Source: Rhizodiscina lignyota
Lineage: Eukaryota > Ascomycota > Dothideomycetes > Aulographales > Rhizodiscinaceae
DNA length: 64,000 nt
Assembly (NCBI GenBank): GCA_010015805.1
Contig: ML978121.1
Span: 2,232,001-2,296,000, forward strand
Reading direction: 5' to 3'
This document shows, piece by piece, positions 10,576 through 21,474 of the stretch. Numbering within the stretch: the first letter of the stretch is position 1; each line of letters opens with the position of its first letter. The notes below the pieces were generated by a model. The model was given only the letters and a program-made list of their open reading frames with translations, made no database searches and was not told the origin of the DNA. The translations under genes and the position numbers were made by a program.

Positions 10576-11787
10576 TTTGACCAGAGAAATGACGAACGCG
10601 TCAAGCGATTACTTTGGAGAGCGGGTGCTGCCCTTCGTGGGCTTAAGAATGGCAACTCTGCCACATTGTCGAGGCGGGAAGTAGCTGCCGGCGTCAGTCC
10701 GTACGCAGCATATACGAAAGACCGGATGAACCGCGCCTGTAACTGTCTTTGAAGTTGTGTAGGCGAGCTAAATAGCCTGAGTTATCCACCATCACTTGCT
10801 AGCCCATATACCGCAGGTGGAGATCATTCATCGTCGGGGACTTGAAGGAAGCGCAATATCAAGACAAGGTAGGTCAGGCACGAAGCAATCGGATTGGTTA
10901 GTTTTCGAGGAGCCACGATTGCCGTGCCTGACCGGCGCCAGAGATGCATGATGTACGATATCGCCTGGCACAGGTTGGCAGGATCCGACGCGTCGATTTC
11001 GCGATAAGGAGATTCTTCGAGCTCTGCAGAAGTTATGTGTCAATCCCTTTTGAAAATTAGACGATTCCACATCAAGGAGTTGGTAGAAAGGAACATAGCA
11101 GATTCCAACATGCATTTTTAATCATTTCCAGTTCTTTGCCATTGGGGTTACCTGGCAAAGCCGTGATGCGGAAAGAGACGATGTCGAAAAAGAGACTTTA
11201 CCGGATGCAGAAGGTCACCATCATAGGCGGGCGTTGACAGGGCTTGCTTCAATCACCGATAATAAATCAGGTAACGTTCGTGCCAGTCTCTTCCGATACG
11301 AGAATTTGTGCTTATTTTTTAACTCTACGATACGCTTCACATTTTCGAATGCTAAGCATCTGACTTTATGAGCTTAGGTTTGAGTCAAATCATACGACAC
11401 GTCATACAAATACTTTAAAATGATGACGAGGAAAATCTGCACTGGAAAATAGGTGCACTCCCATGATCGAATAGCAATTAACAGATTTAAATGGATAGAC
11501 TAGCAGAAACTGTCCGAACAGCGTTCTGTCACTAAGCAGTGTGGATAATAAATTTTTGAGCTAAGATATGAGCGGAACGCATGGATCATGATTGCATTGT
11601 AAAAATTGAAGATGGATATACAACTCCAGACGCTGTAACGCACCAAGTCAAGACTCATACAATAGACAATCTCCCTAATATTCTCGGATGATTGAAAGGT
11701 AATCCAATATTCCAGGTCAGTCCTCTTTCCACACACTTATCAACAATCGTCTAGACTTCGGAAGCAGTTCCCTTGACATTGGTGGTG
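10576..11787. other. Intergenic, no gene seen
   Basis: This 1.2 kb holds the promoter of the amidase gene and the 3' flank of the coiled-coil gene. Two short minus-strand frames (10828-11115, 11500-11736) have no recognisable content. The part from 11270 to 11760 is AT-rich. Confidence 0.3.
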
Positions 11788-13749
11788 TCAGCATCGTCCT
11801 TTCAATGCTGGCGCACTAATGTCCCTCCTTGCAATACCTTCAATCATTTGCTTCTTCGGCGTTGACAGTCCCATTGCTACGCTCCTGGCCCTTCCTCTCC
11901 TCAGTCGAATCTGCTCGAGGGCAGCCTCGCGATCCAGGGTCCCGTCTGGTCGCAATGCCGCGCCTGGCGATTGTGAAAAGGGGAACGGAGACATAGGAGC
12001 CTTCAAGATGGGCGGATGCCCAATCGTCGCAGGCGTCTGAGGCGCAAACGTTTGATATGCTGGTGCAGGTGTTGAAGAGGGGGTGAAAGTTAGAGGAATC
12101 GTGGTTGTGGTGGTTACCGTGCGAACTTCGCGAAACTTTGGTGTATGAGGAGCGTGCGGTGTCTGCGGAGGAGAGTTCTGCGTCGTTTCAGATGTCGCCT
12201 CCTTCATTGGAGAGCTTGGGAGGTCCGAGGATGATACAGCCATCTGCTCAGTTTCGCATTGATTGCGTAAGACTGTTGTATCTGCGGCTTCTTCTTCTGG
12301 TGGTGGCAGTTGCGGTGCATCCGACATGACTTCCTCGATGACATCCAGCTGGGTCCGCTCAGTGCTGCTCTGGGCCAGTTCGTCTGATCGTATAACAGAG
12401 CGGAATGTCCCTGAAGTTGGGGAATATTCCACTGCTGTCAGTGGTTGTTCGTTCGCGATCTCATCATCCGCCTCTGGGACAACAGAAATTTTGGTAGCTG
12501 ATTCTGGAGCCGGGCAAGTTTCCATCGCTTCGTCTGAGAGGTACGGCATTGGTTTTGTTGCTACCAAGCCTCTGATGCGCTCCATATCCTCTGAAAAACT
12601 GTTGTCGTGGACGTACTGCGATCCACACTGCTCAGCCACGCGACAAGAACAGCATAGAAATTGGCATTCCATCTTCATATATTCGATTTGATCCTCTGCG
12701 CGTTGCCGCAGTCGCCTTTGAGTGTCAAGCTCTTCCTGCAACGCTTTGACTTCAACCGAACGTTTCGGCATCACATTCTCTTTGTCTTCAGTGTCAATAT
12801 GGTTTTTGCGCGGCGATTTCTTTGGAGAATCGAACTCGTCGTCCTCGTCGTCCTGCGATGTTGGAAGGGCTATGTGCCCCTCAGCTGCTATGCGTGCAAC
12901 TTCCTCCTCTTTCAGGCTGGTCTTTAATGCATCTCTCTCTTCTTCCACGACCTTGACTCTCTCGTTTGCCCTTGTCAATTCCTCCTGGACTCCAACAAGT
13001 TTGTATTCTGCTGTGAATGCGTCCTGCTCGCGTCTGAATGACTTCGCTTTCTCGGACTCGAGGCCGGATTGTGCTATGCGCAAGGAATTCCGTGTCGCTT
13101 TTAATTCTTCTTGAGTCTTGACCAACAATGATTCCGATTTAAATGCCTCCTTTCGCAGTCGCCGGTTCTCCTTTTCCATCAAGGCTTTTTGGTGCTCGTA
13201 GGTCTTTATACTGCGTTCCACATCGTCCTATCACTCGTCAGACCTAAGATCAATCGCAGTGTCTGGTACACTTACTGCCTGTGCCTCCAACCGCTTCAGC
13301 ATTTTTCTTTCTCTATCTTTCCCCTCCTCTACCTCTCGCTTCAGTCGTCTTGCTTCTTCGCGCAACTTCCTGACATCACTTTCTCTTTCTTCCCGTTCCG
13401 TTTTCACTTTTGCTAACTCAAGTTCTGCCATCTCCCTCGCCATCTCCGCCCTTTTGATCGCGACTTCATCTCTCCGATGTATCTGTTGATGGTCTTTGAG
13501 CGATAAGGAATCAAATCTCGCAACCATGCCATGTACCAATGCTTCGGAGTTATTCCTGCTGTGCGACAGCCTTGTAGGCGAAGAAGGATTCAGCGTGAAT
13601 TCTGATGGTTTGACGAACTCAGGCATTGAAGGTGACTGTGGTGGATTCGCGCCGTATGGTGGCCGTGTTCCGTTTACACGCTCTGGGGACAGTGGGAATA
13701 AGGGCGTCCCCGGTGAACTGGGGAATTTGAAGGGTGGTGGAGGGTCCAT
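11788..13749 (-). CDS. Coiled-coil protein of unknown role
   Basis: Two exons, 13749-13276 and 13227-11788, joined across a 48-bp intron (13228-13275, GTAAGT...GATAG; LEAQA-DDVERSIKTYE), give 637 residues. The N-terminus is Pro/Ser-rich (MDPPPPFKFPSSPGTPLFP) with several SP/TP sites. A long heptad-rich coiled coil follows from about residue 95 to 390 (AEMAREMAELELAKVKTERE, EEARRLKREVEEGKDRER). It is interrupted by an acidic patch with SPKKSPRK and by a Cys cluster, CQFLCCSCRVAEQCG. The C-terminal third is disordered and Ser/Thr/Pro-rich, with VRTVTTTTTIPLTF. The layout resembles fungal spindle-pole or cytoskeletal scaffold proteins, but I cannot name an orthologue. Confidence 0.8.
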
Positions 13750-13994
13750 TGCAACGTGGATCTTGTGCAGAACTCGCCAACTTGCGGCAATTGAGTTGAC
13801 TCTTTTGGAATGAATTGCATCTTCAAGAGCTACTGCAAGTCGGATTTATGATGGAAATACTGTTGCGCGTTGCCGGGCAACGCAGCTTGGCAGCGGCTAA
13901 GCCCCTGCAAATACCTCACCCCTGCCGTTTTCGCTCACCACAAGAACAATCCACCTTTGTGCGCACATATTCTACGATACTACTGCTATTGTTA

Positions 13995-15676
13995 TCAGTG
14001 AGACATTGGATGCAGCTCAGCCCCGGTTGCAATAATCGCGATGCCACTGCCATCAATAAAATCAGCATCTTGCCACCCCTCTCTTTCGTCCTTCTTCATC
14101 CTCACAAACGCCAAGTCCAGAAGAAGAGCAAGGACAGCAATGCCACAACCAAACCAAATTGCAGCCCGGTAGCCGGTAACTGAGGAATGCCTAATTGGGT
14201 CAATTTGCATCTCGATAGTACCGGCGAACCCAAGGCCGATGCTGCTTCCGTAGAGCAACAAGGTTCCCACAAGAGATGCTGCTGCACCTTGCTGATACCT
14301 CTTAACTGCATTGCTAGCGATGATCTGAGCTGCTGTAAAGACCAGGTCCGGACAGAACGACATCAAGACGACAGCCGGAAATACCTGTGGCCAATAGCTC
14401 TGTTCGATGGGCATAGTTGCGATGAGCACGGCCGACGCAGTAGCAGCAACCAAACCGATTGCAAGAATGTACTGTGCTGGGATCCGAGGGATAAGCCACG
14501 AAGAGAACCAAGCAGCAAAGACGCCAAAGAACAGAAATGGCGTATAGCCTGCTGCAAAATGTAGCACGCTCCAATGACGGTTTAACTGGAGCCATGCTGT
14601 CATATACCAAAGAGTGATCCCGAATGACATGAATGCCATGAGCACCGCGAAGATGAGTGGCAGAAATGATGGCGCCTTCCAGATATCAAGAGGCATGATT
14701 GGCGTCGGAGCATACATCTCCCATATAGCAAATGCAGCGAAGAGAACGACACTTGCCACAAGAATGCCGATCTGGTATGGGTTAGACCAAGATGCCGAGG
14801 GTGCCTGATTCCAGACGAAATTGAAGAGAATCAGAGCGCTGCAGCCGAGTGCCGCACCAACCCAGTCAACCTTGCCGAGTCGATCCAGAGGAGCATCGTG
14901 AGGCAGGATCCACCAAAGGATGGCGAAGGTTACGACCGCGAGCAGTGTCCTGGAGCGAGGTTCAAGTAAGCCAGCCGTGCGCTCATGTCAGTGATGGAAA
15001 GACTCACAGGAAAATGAACAGCCACCGCCAAGGAGTGAATTCCGTGAATACTCCTGCGAGAAGGGCTCCCAAATATCCTCCGATTGGTGCTGCGGCACCA
15101 AATATGCCTAGACAGAAATTCCGCATCTTCCCTGGCGGGAAGGTAATGCCTATCATCGCAACTGCGTTGGGTAGAATGAGCGCTCCGCCGATGCCTGTCA
15201 GCCCGCGGACGATGTTGAACGCAAAGAAGTTGGCGCAAAAGCTATTGATCAATGACCAGAAGGCGAACCAAATACCTCCCAGAAGAAGCATATTCTTGTG
15301 GCCATAGACTGCTCCGAGACGACCAGAGACGAGAACGAATGTGCCTTGCGTCAATTGATAGCTAGCGGCGATCCAGTTGGAGAGTCGAACATCAGTAATG
15401 CCCAATTCTTCGCCGAGCTTGAAACCGCCGGAGACAGTGGCGCCATTGGAGATCATCTAATCCTTTTTAGCTTTCCTATCACCGCTCGTGATGTCTGAGA
15501 GAACATACCTGAACCAGGTTTGCCATAAGAACAAAGAAAGCAACTGCCATTCTCCGCTTCTGCGAGCTCTCCGTTGCGATAGAATTAGTATCAGGTACTG
15601 CCACTGGCGTGCCAGGATGCACGATTGGAACCGGAGCTACAGCAGATCCTCCGCTGTCCCTAATAGCTTCGGCCAT
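13995..15676 (-). CDS. DHA2-type MFS transporter, ATR1-like
   Basis: A plasma- or vacuolar-membrane proton-coupled exporter of the major facilitator superfamily, most like fungal drug/aminotriazole-resistance DHA2 proteins; the substrate is unknown. Three exons: 15676-15509, 15456-15008 and 14949-13995. Introns are 52 bp (15457-15508) and 58 bp (14950-15007). The joins read MANLVQ-MISNGATVSGG and WRWLFIFL-TLLAVV, giving 523 residues. Helix 1 begins at MAVAFFVLMANLVQ; WIAASYQLTQGTFVLVSGRLGAVYGHKN is the family's helix 2 and A-motif region; GIGGALILPNAVAMIG and GAAAPIGGYLGALL follow. Hydrophobic segments fit 14 helices. The N-terminal 40 residues are cytosolic and Pro/Val-rich. No biosynthetic backbone gene is adjacent, so a cluster role is not supported. 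Confidence 0.92.
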
Positions 15677-16750
15677 TATGGAAGACTATGATAATTTAAC
15701 GTCCACAAAGAGATTTCGAGAAATGAATTAGCAATTGATCTTGAACGTGAGAGGAGAAATCCCATTGTTGATGGCTCGTTTTGACTGCTCAATGGCTGAC
15801 ATAATGAGGAACACAATGTTGTGATTCATCGTGAGAAACCCCACTCTATTGCGGGGAGGCTATCGAAAGCTTAGAAATCACGCAGCTGGTCTCGTTAGTC
15901 TTCATTCATTGTTCAATGATCGTGTCCACCGGAAGCCAGACGGGAGGTCCAGTCCACCGGAAGTCATGAGATCGTGAAAATCTGAAGAGACGCGCAATTC
16001 AGGTATATTGGAGCCTAGGTTCCATACATCCGTCTCAAGTAACATGGTACTTTCCATTTCTCCACCGAATATGGCAATTCAAAGAGCTCGAGGGCACGGT
16101 CCGAACTAATGGGCTCACTTCACCGCCGGGGATGAGACGTGGGGGCCATCGCTCCATGCTGTTATAGTGTCGATATCGAAAGGCTACCAAAGAAATTGGT
16201 GTACGCCAAAAATATTCGAACCGGTATTAACAATAATTCCCCTATAGTTGAAATTGCCATTAGACTCCAGCTTAACAGAAAACAATGGGTTTTCATACAC
16301 GTTGAGATTAGACGGCCACTATTTTAGATACTCACATGGCATCTGTACTTGTGGAGGGGCTCCACGTGACGAATCGGCTTATTTAAATAATATCCGGCTC
16401 GACAATATAAACAATGCCATCTCCTCATTGCGTCACCAACACTGCAGTTTTACGTCTACTTAGCAGTGGTGGGATCGTTTTGCAGAGAAGGGTCTGTTGG
16501 TCATACTGCCATGTGTTGATTGCAACAGACGGTTATCGTGTCAGAGATGCCTTGAGTCGAAGGGAATGCTAATGAATTTCGTACTTATCACTGCACCTAC
16601 GGAACATGGAGATGGTCTCGTTAGTGTGTAAGACATTCTGGACTCTCTTGATGCGAAAATTATACTGGTATTAATAGGATGGAGCCGATCGCATTTGATA
16701 ATACCTGTAGACGATTACTTGCATCAATCAGCAATCAGCATCGACACGAA
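15677..16750. other. Intergenic, no gene seen
   Basis: This 1.07 kb holds the promoter of the MFS gene and the 3' flank of the D-lactate dehydrogenase-like gene. Frames of 60-82 codons at 16139-16327, 16248-16463 and 16695-16943 carry no recognisable motif. Confidence 0.3.
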
Positions 16751-17983
16751 TTACTCCTGGCCCTCCCAAAGCTTAAAAACCTTTCCTGGATTTAGCAAGC
16801 AAAGAGGATCAAGCGCCATCTTTATCTGCCTCATGGTAGCGACTGTGCCATCACCAACCTCCCAAATCAGCGCATCTCGATTGACCAACCCAATTCCATG
16901 CTCTCCGGTGACGGTTCCGTCCATGGAGACACCCAGCTTTTGAGCCTCTCTCATCAGTCCTTTTGCTTTCTCCCAATCTTTTGCGGGAAAGAAGACTCCG
17001 GCATGGAAATTGCCATTCCCTACGTGCCCCAGGCAGGAACCGATGAAGCCAGAACGCTCAAAGCTATCTTTAGTCGCAGCAATCATGTCACCGAGACGTG
17101 AAATCGGTACGCAGATGTCCGCCGAGATAAAGTTGTCGCTGGGATCATTCTTGAGAGCAATCATGTTCCACAGAGCGGTCTTGCGCGCTTCCCAGAGACT
17201 GTCGGCCTCGTCGGCGCTGTTAGAGAAGGTGAACTGGACACATTGTTGTTCTTTGGCCAGACGCTCCACCTCCTCGACTTGCTCCGCGACATGTGCAGGC
17301 GATCCAGCGAATTTGAAGAACAACGTAGTCTTCTCCGGCCACTCAATATCACTATAGCCGCTGCTATTGACTGCTTTCATAGCCATGTCGTCGAGAAGCT
17401 CCATTGCAGCCAGGGGATGCCCACTCCTGACAATGCCGACCGCAGTTCGAATCGCAGAGTGAATGTCTGGAAAGGCACCGACAGCGACACGGACATTCTC
17501 TGGTTTATCAGTAAGCTTCAATGAAGCCTCGGTAACGATCCCCAGTGTTCCCTCCGATCCAACAAACAGTCTTGTCAAGTCGTATCCAGCACTGGACTTG
17601 CGCGGCCGCCCTCTTGTCTTGATGATCGTACCGTCAGCGAGAACGACCGTCAGACCGAGAACCCAGTCTTTCATTGTGCCGTAACGGTAGGCGTTCGTTC
17701 CAGAACACCCTTGAGCAATCATACCGCCAATTTGAGCCCCTGGTCCAGGATCCGGTGGAAAGAACAACTTCTGGTCTGCAAGCTGTTCATTGAGCGCGTC
17801 GTAACTAATACCCGGCTGCACGACAACATCCATATCTTGCTCGTGGACCGCGATGGTTTTGTTCATCTTCTGGAAGTCGATGAAGATCTCCTCATTCATG
17901 GCAGCGAGGGTGCTTTCAAGTGACGTTCCACCGGAGAACGGAATTGTTCCGTTGCAGGATCGAGCGAGCTGTGCTAGAAGCAC
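16751..17983 (-). pseudogene. FAD-linked D-lactate dehydrogenase, 5' part missing
   Basis: Family members oxidise D-lactate or other D-2-hydroxyacids at the mitochondrial inner membrane with FAD. The C-terminal 400 residues are well kept: IPFSGGTSLES (FAD pyrophosphate loop), PDPGPGAQIGGMIAQGCSGTNAYRYG, FVGSEGTLGIVTEA, LGHVGNGNFHAG and the GEHGIG block. The frame is open to about 18020, where it meets a stop just before a possible acceptor (TCTAG). Full-length enzymes need about 100-150 further residues at the N-terminus, and I could not find them upstream in any frame. The first in-frame ATG is at 17899, downstream of the FAD loop. Either an unrecognised 5' exon exists, or the gene has lost its 5' part. 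It is called a pseudogene for that reason; the 410 visible codons show no internal break. Confidence 0.6.
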
Positions 17984-19517
17984 GATATGGTATAAATTGG
18001 CTCTGAACTAGACTTGGAAACAGACTGCTGTTAACGGAACTGCAAAAAGATGAGCGTGTTGGGAGGACTCGCAATATTTGGCACTTCATCTTGCAGAAGG
18101 GAAAAAGATGTCCCTCTCACATTTGCAGTGAACGACAATTTGGCGACTTGGTAGATGGGAGTATTAATACTTATATGTTCATCCGTTTATGAACTACTGC
18201 AATTAGCCCAGCCAACATTGTTCCAACTTGCCTGACGCTTATTTTCGGGTCAAAGTTCCTAGCAGCAAACGCTCCCAATTGACGGAACCTCGGCCACAGA
18301 TGCATTCTGCTTCTGCTCGTGGAAAGTACCCACATTTCGAATGGGGAAATCTAGTGCAAGCACTGGTTTCACCAACAACGTCTAAAGATGAACCAAAGAC
18401 GTTCAGCTAAAACAAGAGGATTCAAAGGCCAGACGACAGAAGGTAATGCGTCATCACTATCAAAGTCCTGTTGCGGTTTCTTGTCACACCCAGTCTACAC
18501 ATGCGGCATCTGCACCTGCATCAGGTTGCTAGAGGGCTTGTTATGCCAGGCGGTGCTCGGATTAGCCCTGAATTGAGAAAAGTCCCCAGTGGCAGGGATC
18601 AACGAACACATTGATATTGAAAGTCGTTCGATTCCAGGATCTGTGAAGGCACGAAGGCTTTGCCGGTGCTAGGCGTCCGAGGAACGCAAACTCCCAGTTA
18701 CAGTTGAGATCATGACTTCCAAACACAGTCCAGACATCTACTCCTACAGGAGTATCGGCTCCAACAAGAGCGGTCCCGAAGATAAGCGTATTGCGCATGG
18801 TATTCTTTTGCCCCATGTTGGGCCGAGGTATCCTTGAGTGCTGACCTGGTTCTTGAGAGATTTTCGAAGTTACGGTCAAGAGCGGGATTCCGGCGTTCAA
18901 GTCGATTAAACAGTGTATATCGGCCGATATATGTACTCCTACCGGATAGAGCAGGGAATGAAAAGCCGTTCTCGCTGCCGCTTCCACCACCGTCCCATCC
19001 ACGACATCGTAATCGCGTCCTCCAAGACCTTGTCAGGCTCAAGGAGAATCTAGTAGTACTGTTTCACTCCTGGTCGGAGCAACGATTCAGTAGGAGATGC
19101 TCGCACTCGTAGTTGTGCTTTTGAATTGGGAGTGGAAAGGAGAAAGACTTGCAAGCGGATAAGGTGGTAAAATTGTATTGTGGTCCACCGGAGGAGTGAA
19201 CTTTAGACGCTCTCAGGACGCGACGCGTTTCTTTTGAATTCTCGACCAGGGTTTGCCACAAAATTAATGGGCGATCTGTCAAAATCATACGTATCCGTGA
19301 TATTGAAGTTAAACGGGCATCTGCTTCGAGTGGTGAGCTCTCTCCTGATATCAAGTCCCGTAGTCGTCGAACACAACGATTGAATTTTATTCCACCTTCT
19401 CTACCCTGAGTACATTCGACGCAGAGGTTTAATCCTGCAGCCCGCATCGTGTCAATCTCTAATCTCGGGACTGCTCTCGTGGGTAGAGCATAGTCATCTC
19501 AAACCAAGCATTGCGAA
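17984..19517. other. Intergenic; possible stranded presequence near 18089
   Basis: On the minus strand an ATG at 18089 opens a short frame that looks like a mitochondrial presequence (MKCQILRVLPTRSSFCSS, no acidic residue) but is out of frame with the D-lactate dehydrogenase body. Other frames (18562-19002 minus starting with GTG, 18710-19042 minus, 18834-19112 plus, 19064-19447 minus) overlap one another and match nothing I know. The right end is the promoter of the spermidine-synthase-like gene. Confidence 0.3.
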
Positions 19518-21334
19518 ATGCCACCGAAGAAGGAGAAAACAGCAGTGCCTGCAGAGGATACTTCCCCTAGTGATACCAGCCGGAGAACTCCCGGACCAAG
19601 GTTCGCCATTATCGCAGGCGTCTTATTGCTGTTGGCTTCACTGTCATCTTCTGTATCTCAACTGAATCTCTCTCCAGTCTACGGTGCGATCCCTGCATCA
19701 AGATGGCACCAGCAAGGGATTACGGCTACTGCGCTGATTGCTCTCACGGCAAAGCGGTATTTGCAGAAGTTGCCTTTTGGAGGAGCAAAACCCTGTATTC
19801 CGGTCATGGCATTTTGGATTCCGGTCATTCAGTGCATACTCTTCTCTTATAGCGGCAGCTTTGGTCCAGTCTATGGCCCCTTGGTCACTGAAATTTCCAC
19901 ATTCTTCCCGTTACTATTGTTGACCATGACTTCGGCGATCACGATCCTTGAGAGTATGGACATGTCAGGACTGAATCCAACAATTGCGGAGATGGCACCG
20001 GCGTTGATGTCTTATCTAGTCTTCTCCGCTGGAAAGCAATCTGTGGCCACTTTGTTGCCGCCTTGGATAGGAACGTCTACATTCTTCACGAGATCGGGAC
20101 TACAAATGGCCCTGGCGTGCTGGTATACAGCTCTGGCCCCGTCAAAGCTGATTCTGTTGGCAATTCCGGCAATGATACATACTTCTTGGTTCAATCCCCA
20201 TTTGACATCTGACTCCGGGACTGCCCTGGTGAACTCGACATTGCACCATCATCAATACAGCCTACTGGAACGTAAAGAATCCCTGACTGGCTATATTTCG
20301 GTACTTGAAAGTCATGAGCATCAATACCAACTCCTCCGCTGTGACCACAGTCTACTTGGTGGAGATTGGCTTGTCACGGAGAAGACTCGCAAGAAAGGGC
20401 AAACAAAGAGGGAAACGGTCTACTCGGTATTTACGATGCTTGAAGCCGTACGTCTCGTTGAGCGTGCTGAATCTCGACCTGATCGAGACAGTTCTGCACT
20501 GTTCATGTACGTCACTCCACTTCCATGATGCTCTACTGTGTAACCAATGGTGTTTAGTGGACTCGGCATCGGAACTAGTCCGAAGGCGTTTATCGAGCTC
20601 GGCATAAATACAACAATCGTTGAGCTCGATCCTGTAGTCTATGACTTCGCTCGCAAATACTTCGAGCTACCTCCTAATCACAATGCCTTCGTGCAAAATG
20701 CTCTCCCCTTCGTGGATAGTTTCAAGAAGTCCCAGCCGGCAAGCTTTGATTACATCGTCCACGACGTGTTCACTGGGGGTGCTGAACCTACCGCTCTTTT
20801 CACTATTGAGTTCTTGGGCGGCCTGAGCAGGCTGCTGAAAGACGATGGTGTGATTGCAATTGTGAGTGGAACGTCCTTAAGCGAATCTGCCAGAGAAGAT
20901 GAACTTGTTCTAACTACCCACAGAACTACGCTGCAGATATCACGACGCTCCCCGTAAAGATAGTGCTCCGCACGATCCACCAGGTTTTCCCAACCTGTCG
21001 AATTTATCACGACCAAGCGCCTGAGGATACTGGCAACACTTTCCTTAACATGATTGTCTTTTGCACAAAACAGCGCCGGGGCACAATCACATTCCGAACA
21101 CCGGTCGATGCAGATTTTGCTGGGAGTTTATCTAGACGACATTGGATTCCACCAAAGAATGAACAGGAGATCTTGTATTCTTCAATAGTGACGGGCGAAG
21201 ATACAAGAAATAGCGAGCTGGTTCTGCGTAGGGGAGAGGAGCAAAAGTTGGATCAGTATCATCTCGAGAGTGCTAGCAGGCACTGGGAGCTTATGCGGAC
21301 TGTAGTTCCGGATGCGGTTTGGGAGTTGTGGTAG
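19518..21334 (+). CDS. Membrane-anchored spermidine-synthase-like methyltransferase-fold protein
   Basis: The C-terminal half has the spermidine/spermine synthase Rossmann fold, which binds S-adenosylmethionine derivatives. Three exons: 19518-20506, 20558-20861 and 20924-21334. Introns are 51 and 62 bp. The joins give ALF-IGLGIGTSP and DGVIAI-NYAADI, for a protein of 567 residues. The N-terminal 235 residues carry about five hydrophobic segments (FAIIAGVLLLLASL, MAFWIPVIQCILF, FFPLLLLTMTSAITIL, and two more). The catalytic-type half begins near LRCDHSLLGGDWL and includes GLGIGTSPKAF, TIVELDPVVYDFARKYF, YIVHDVFTGGAEP and TFLNMIVFCTK. The glycine motif is GLGIGTS and not the GGGDG of true aminopropyltransferases, so polyamine synthesis is doubtful. 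Comparable multi-helix fusions exist in fungi and bacteria, with unknown reactions. Confidence 0.85.
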
Positions 21335-21474
21335 AGCTTGTCATTGAGCTAACACTGAATTCACCGGAGCCACAATCTTCCCCATTCCTTCCAACGCCAT
21401 GCTGTGCACCGAACGATATATATTATCCCAGCAATCCACGACACAGTCCAGGTAGTCCACACGTCTTGATCGTC

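Noticed and set aside
18562-19042. Two overlapping minus-strand frames of 110-146 codons
   Set aside because: The longer starts with GTG, they overlap in different frames, and neither could be spliced into anything recognisable.
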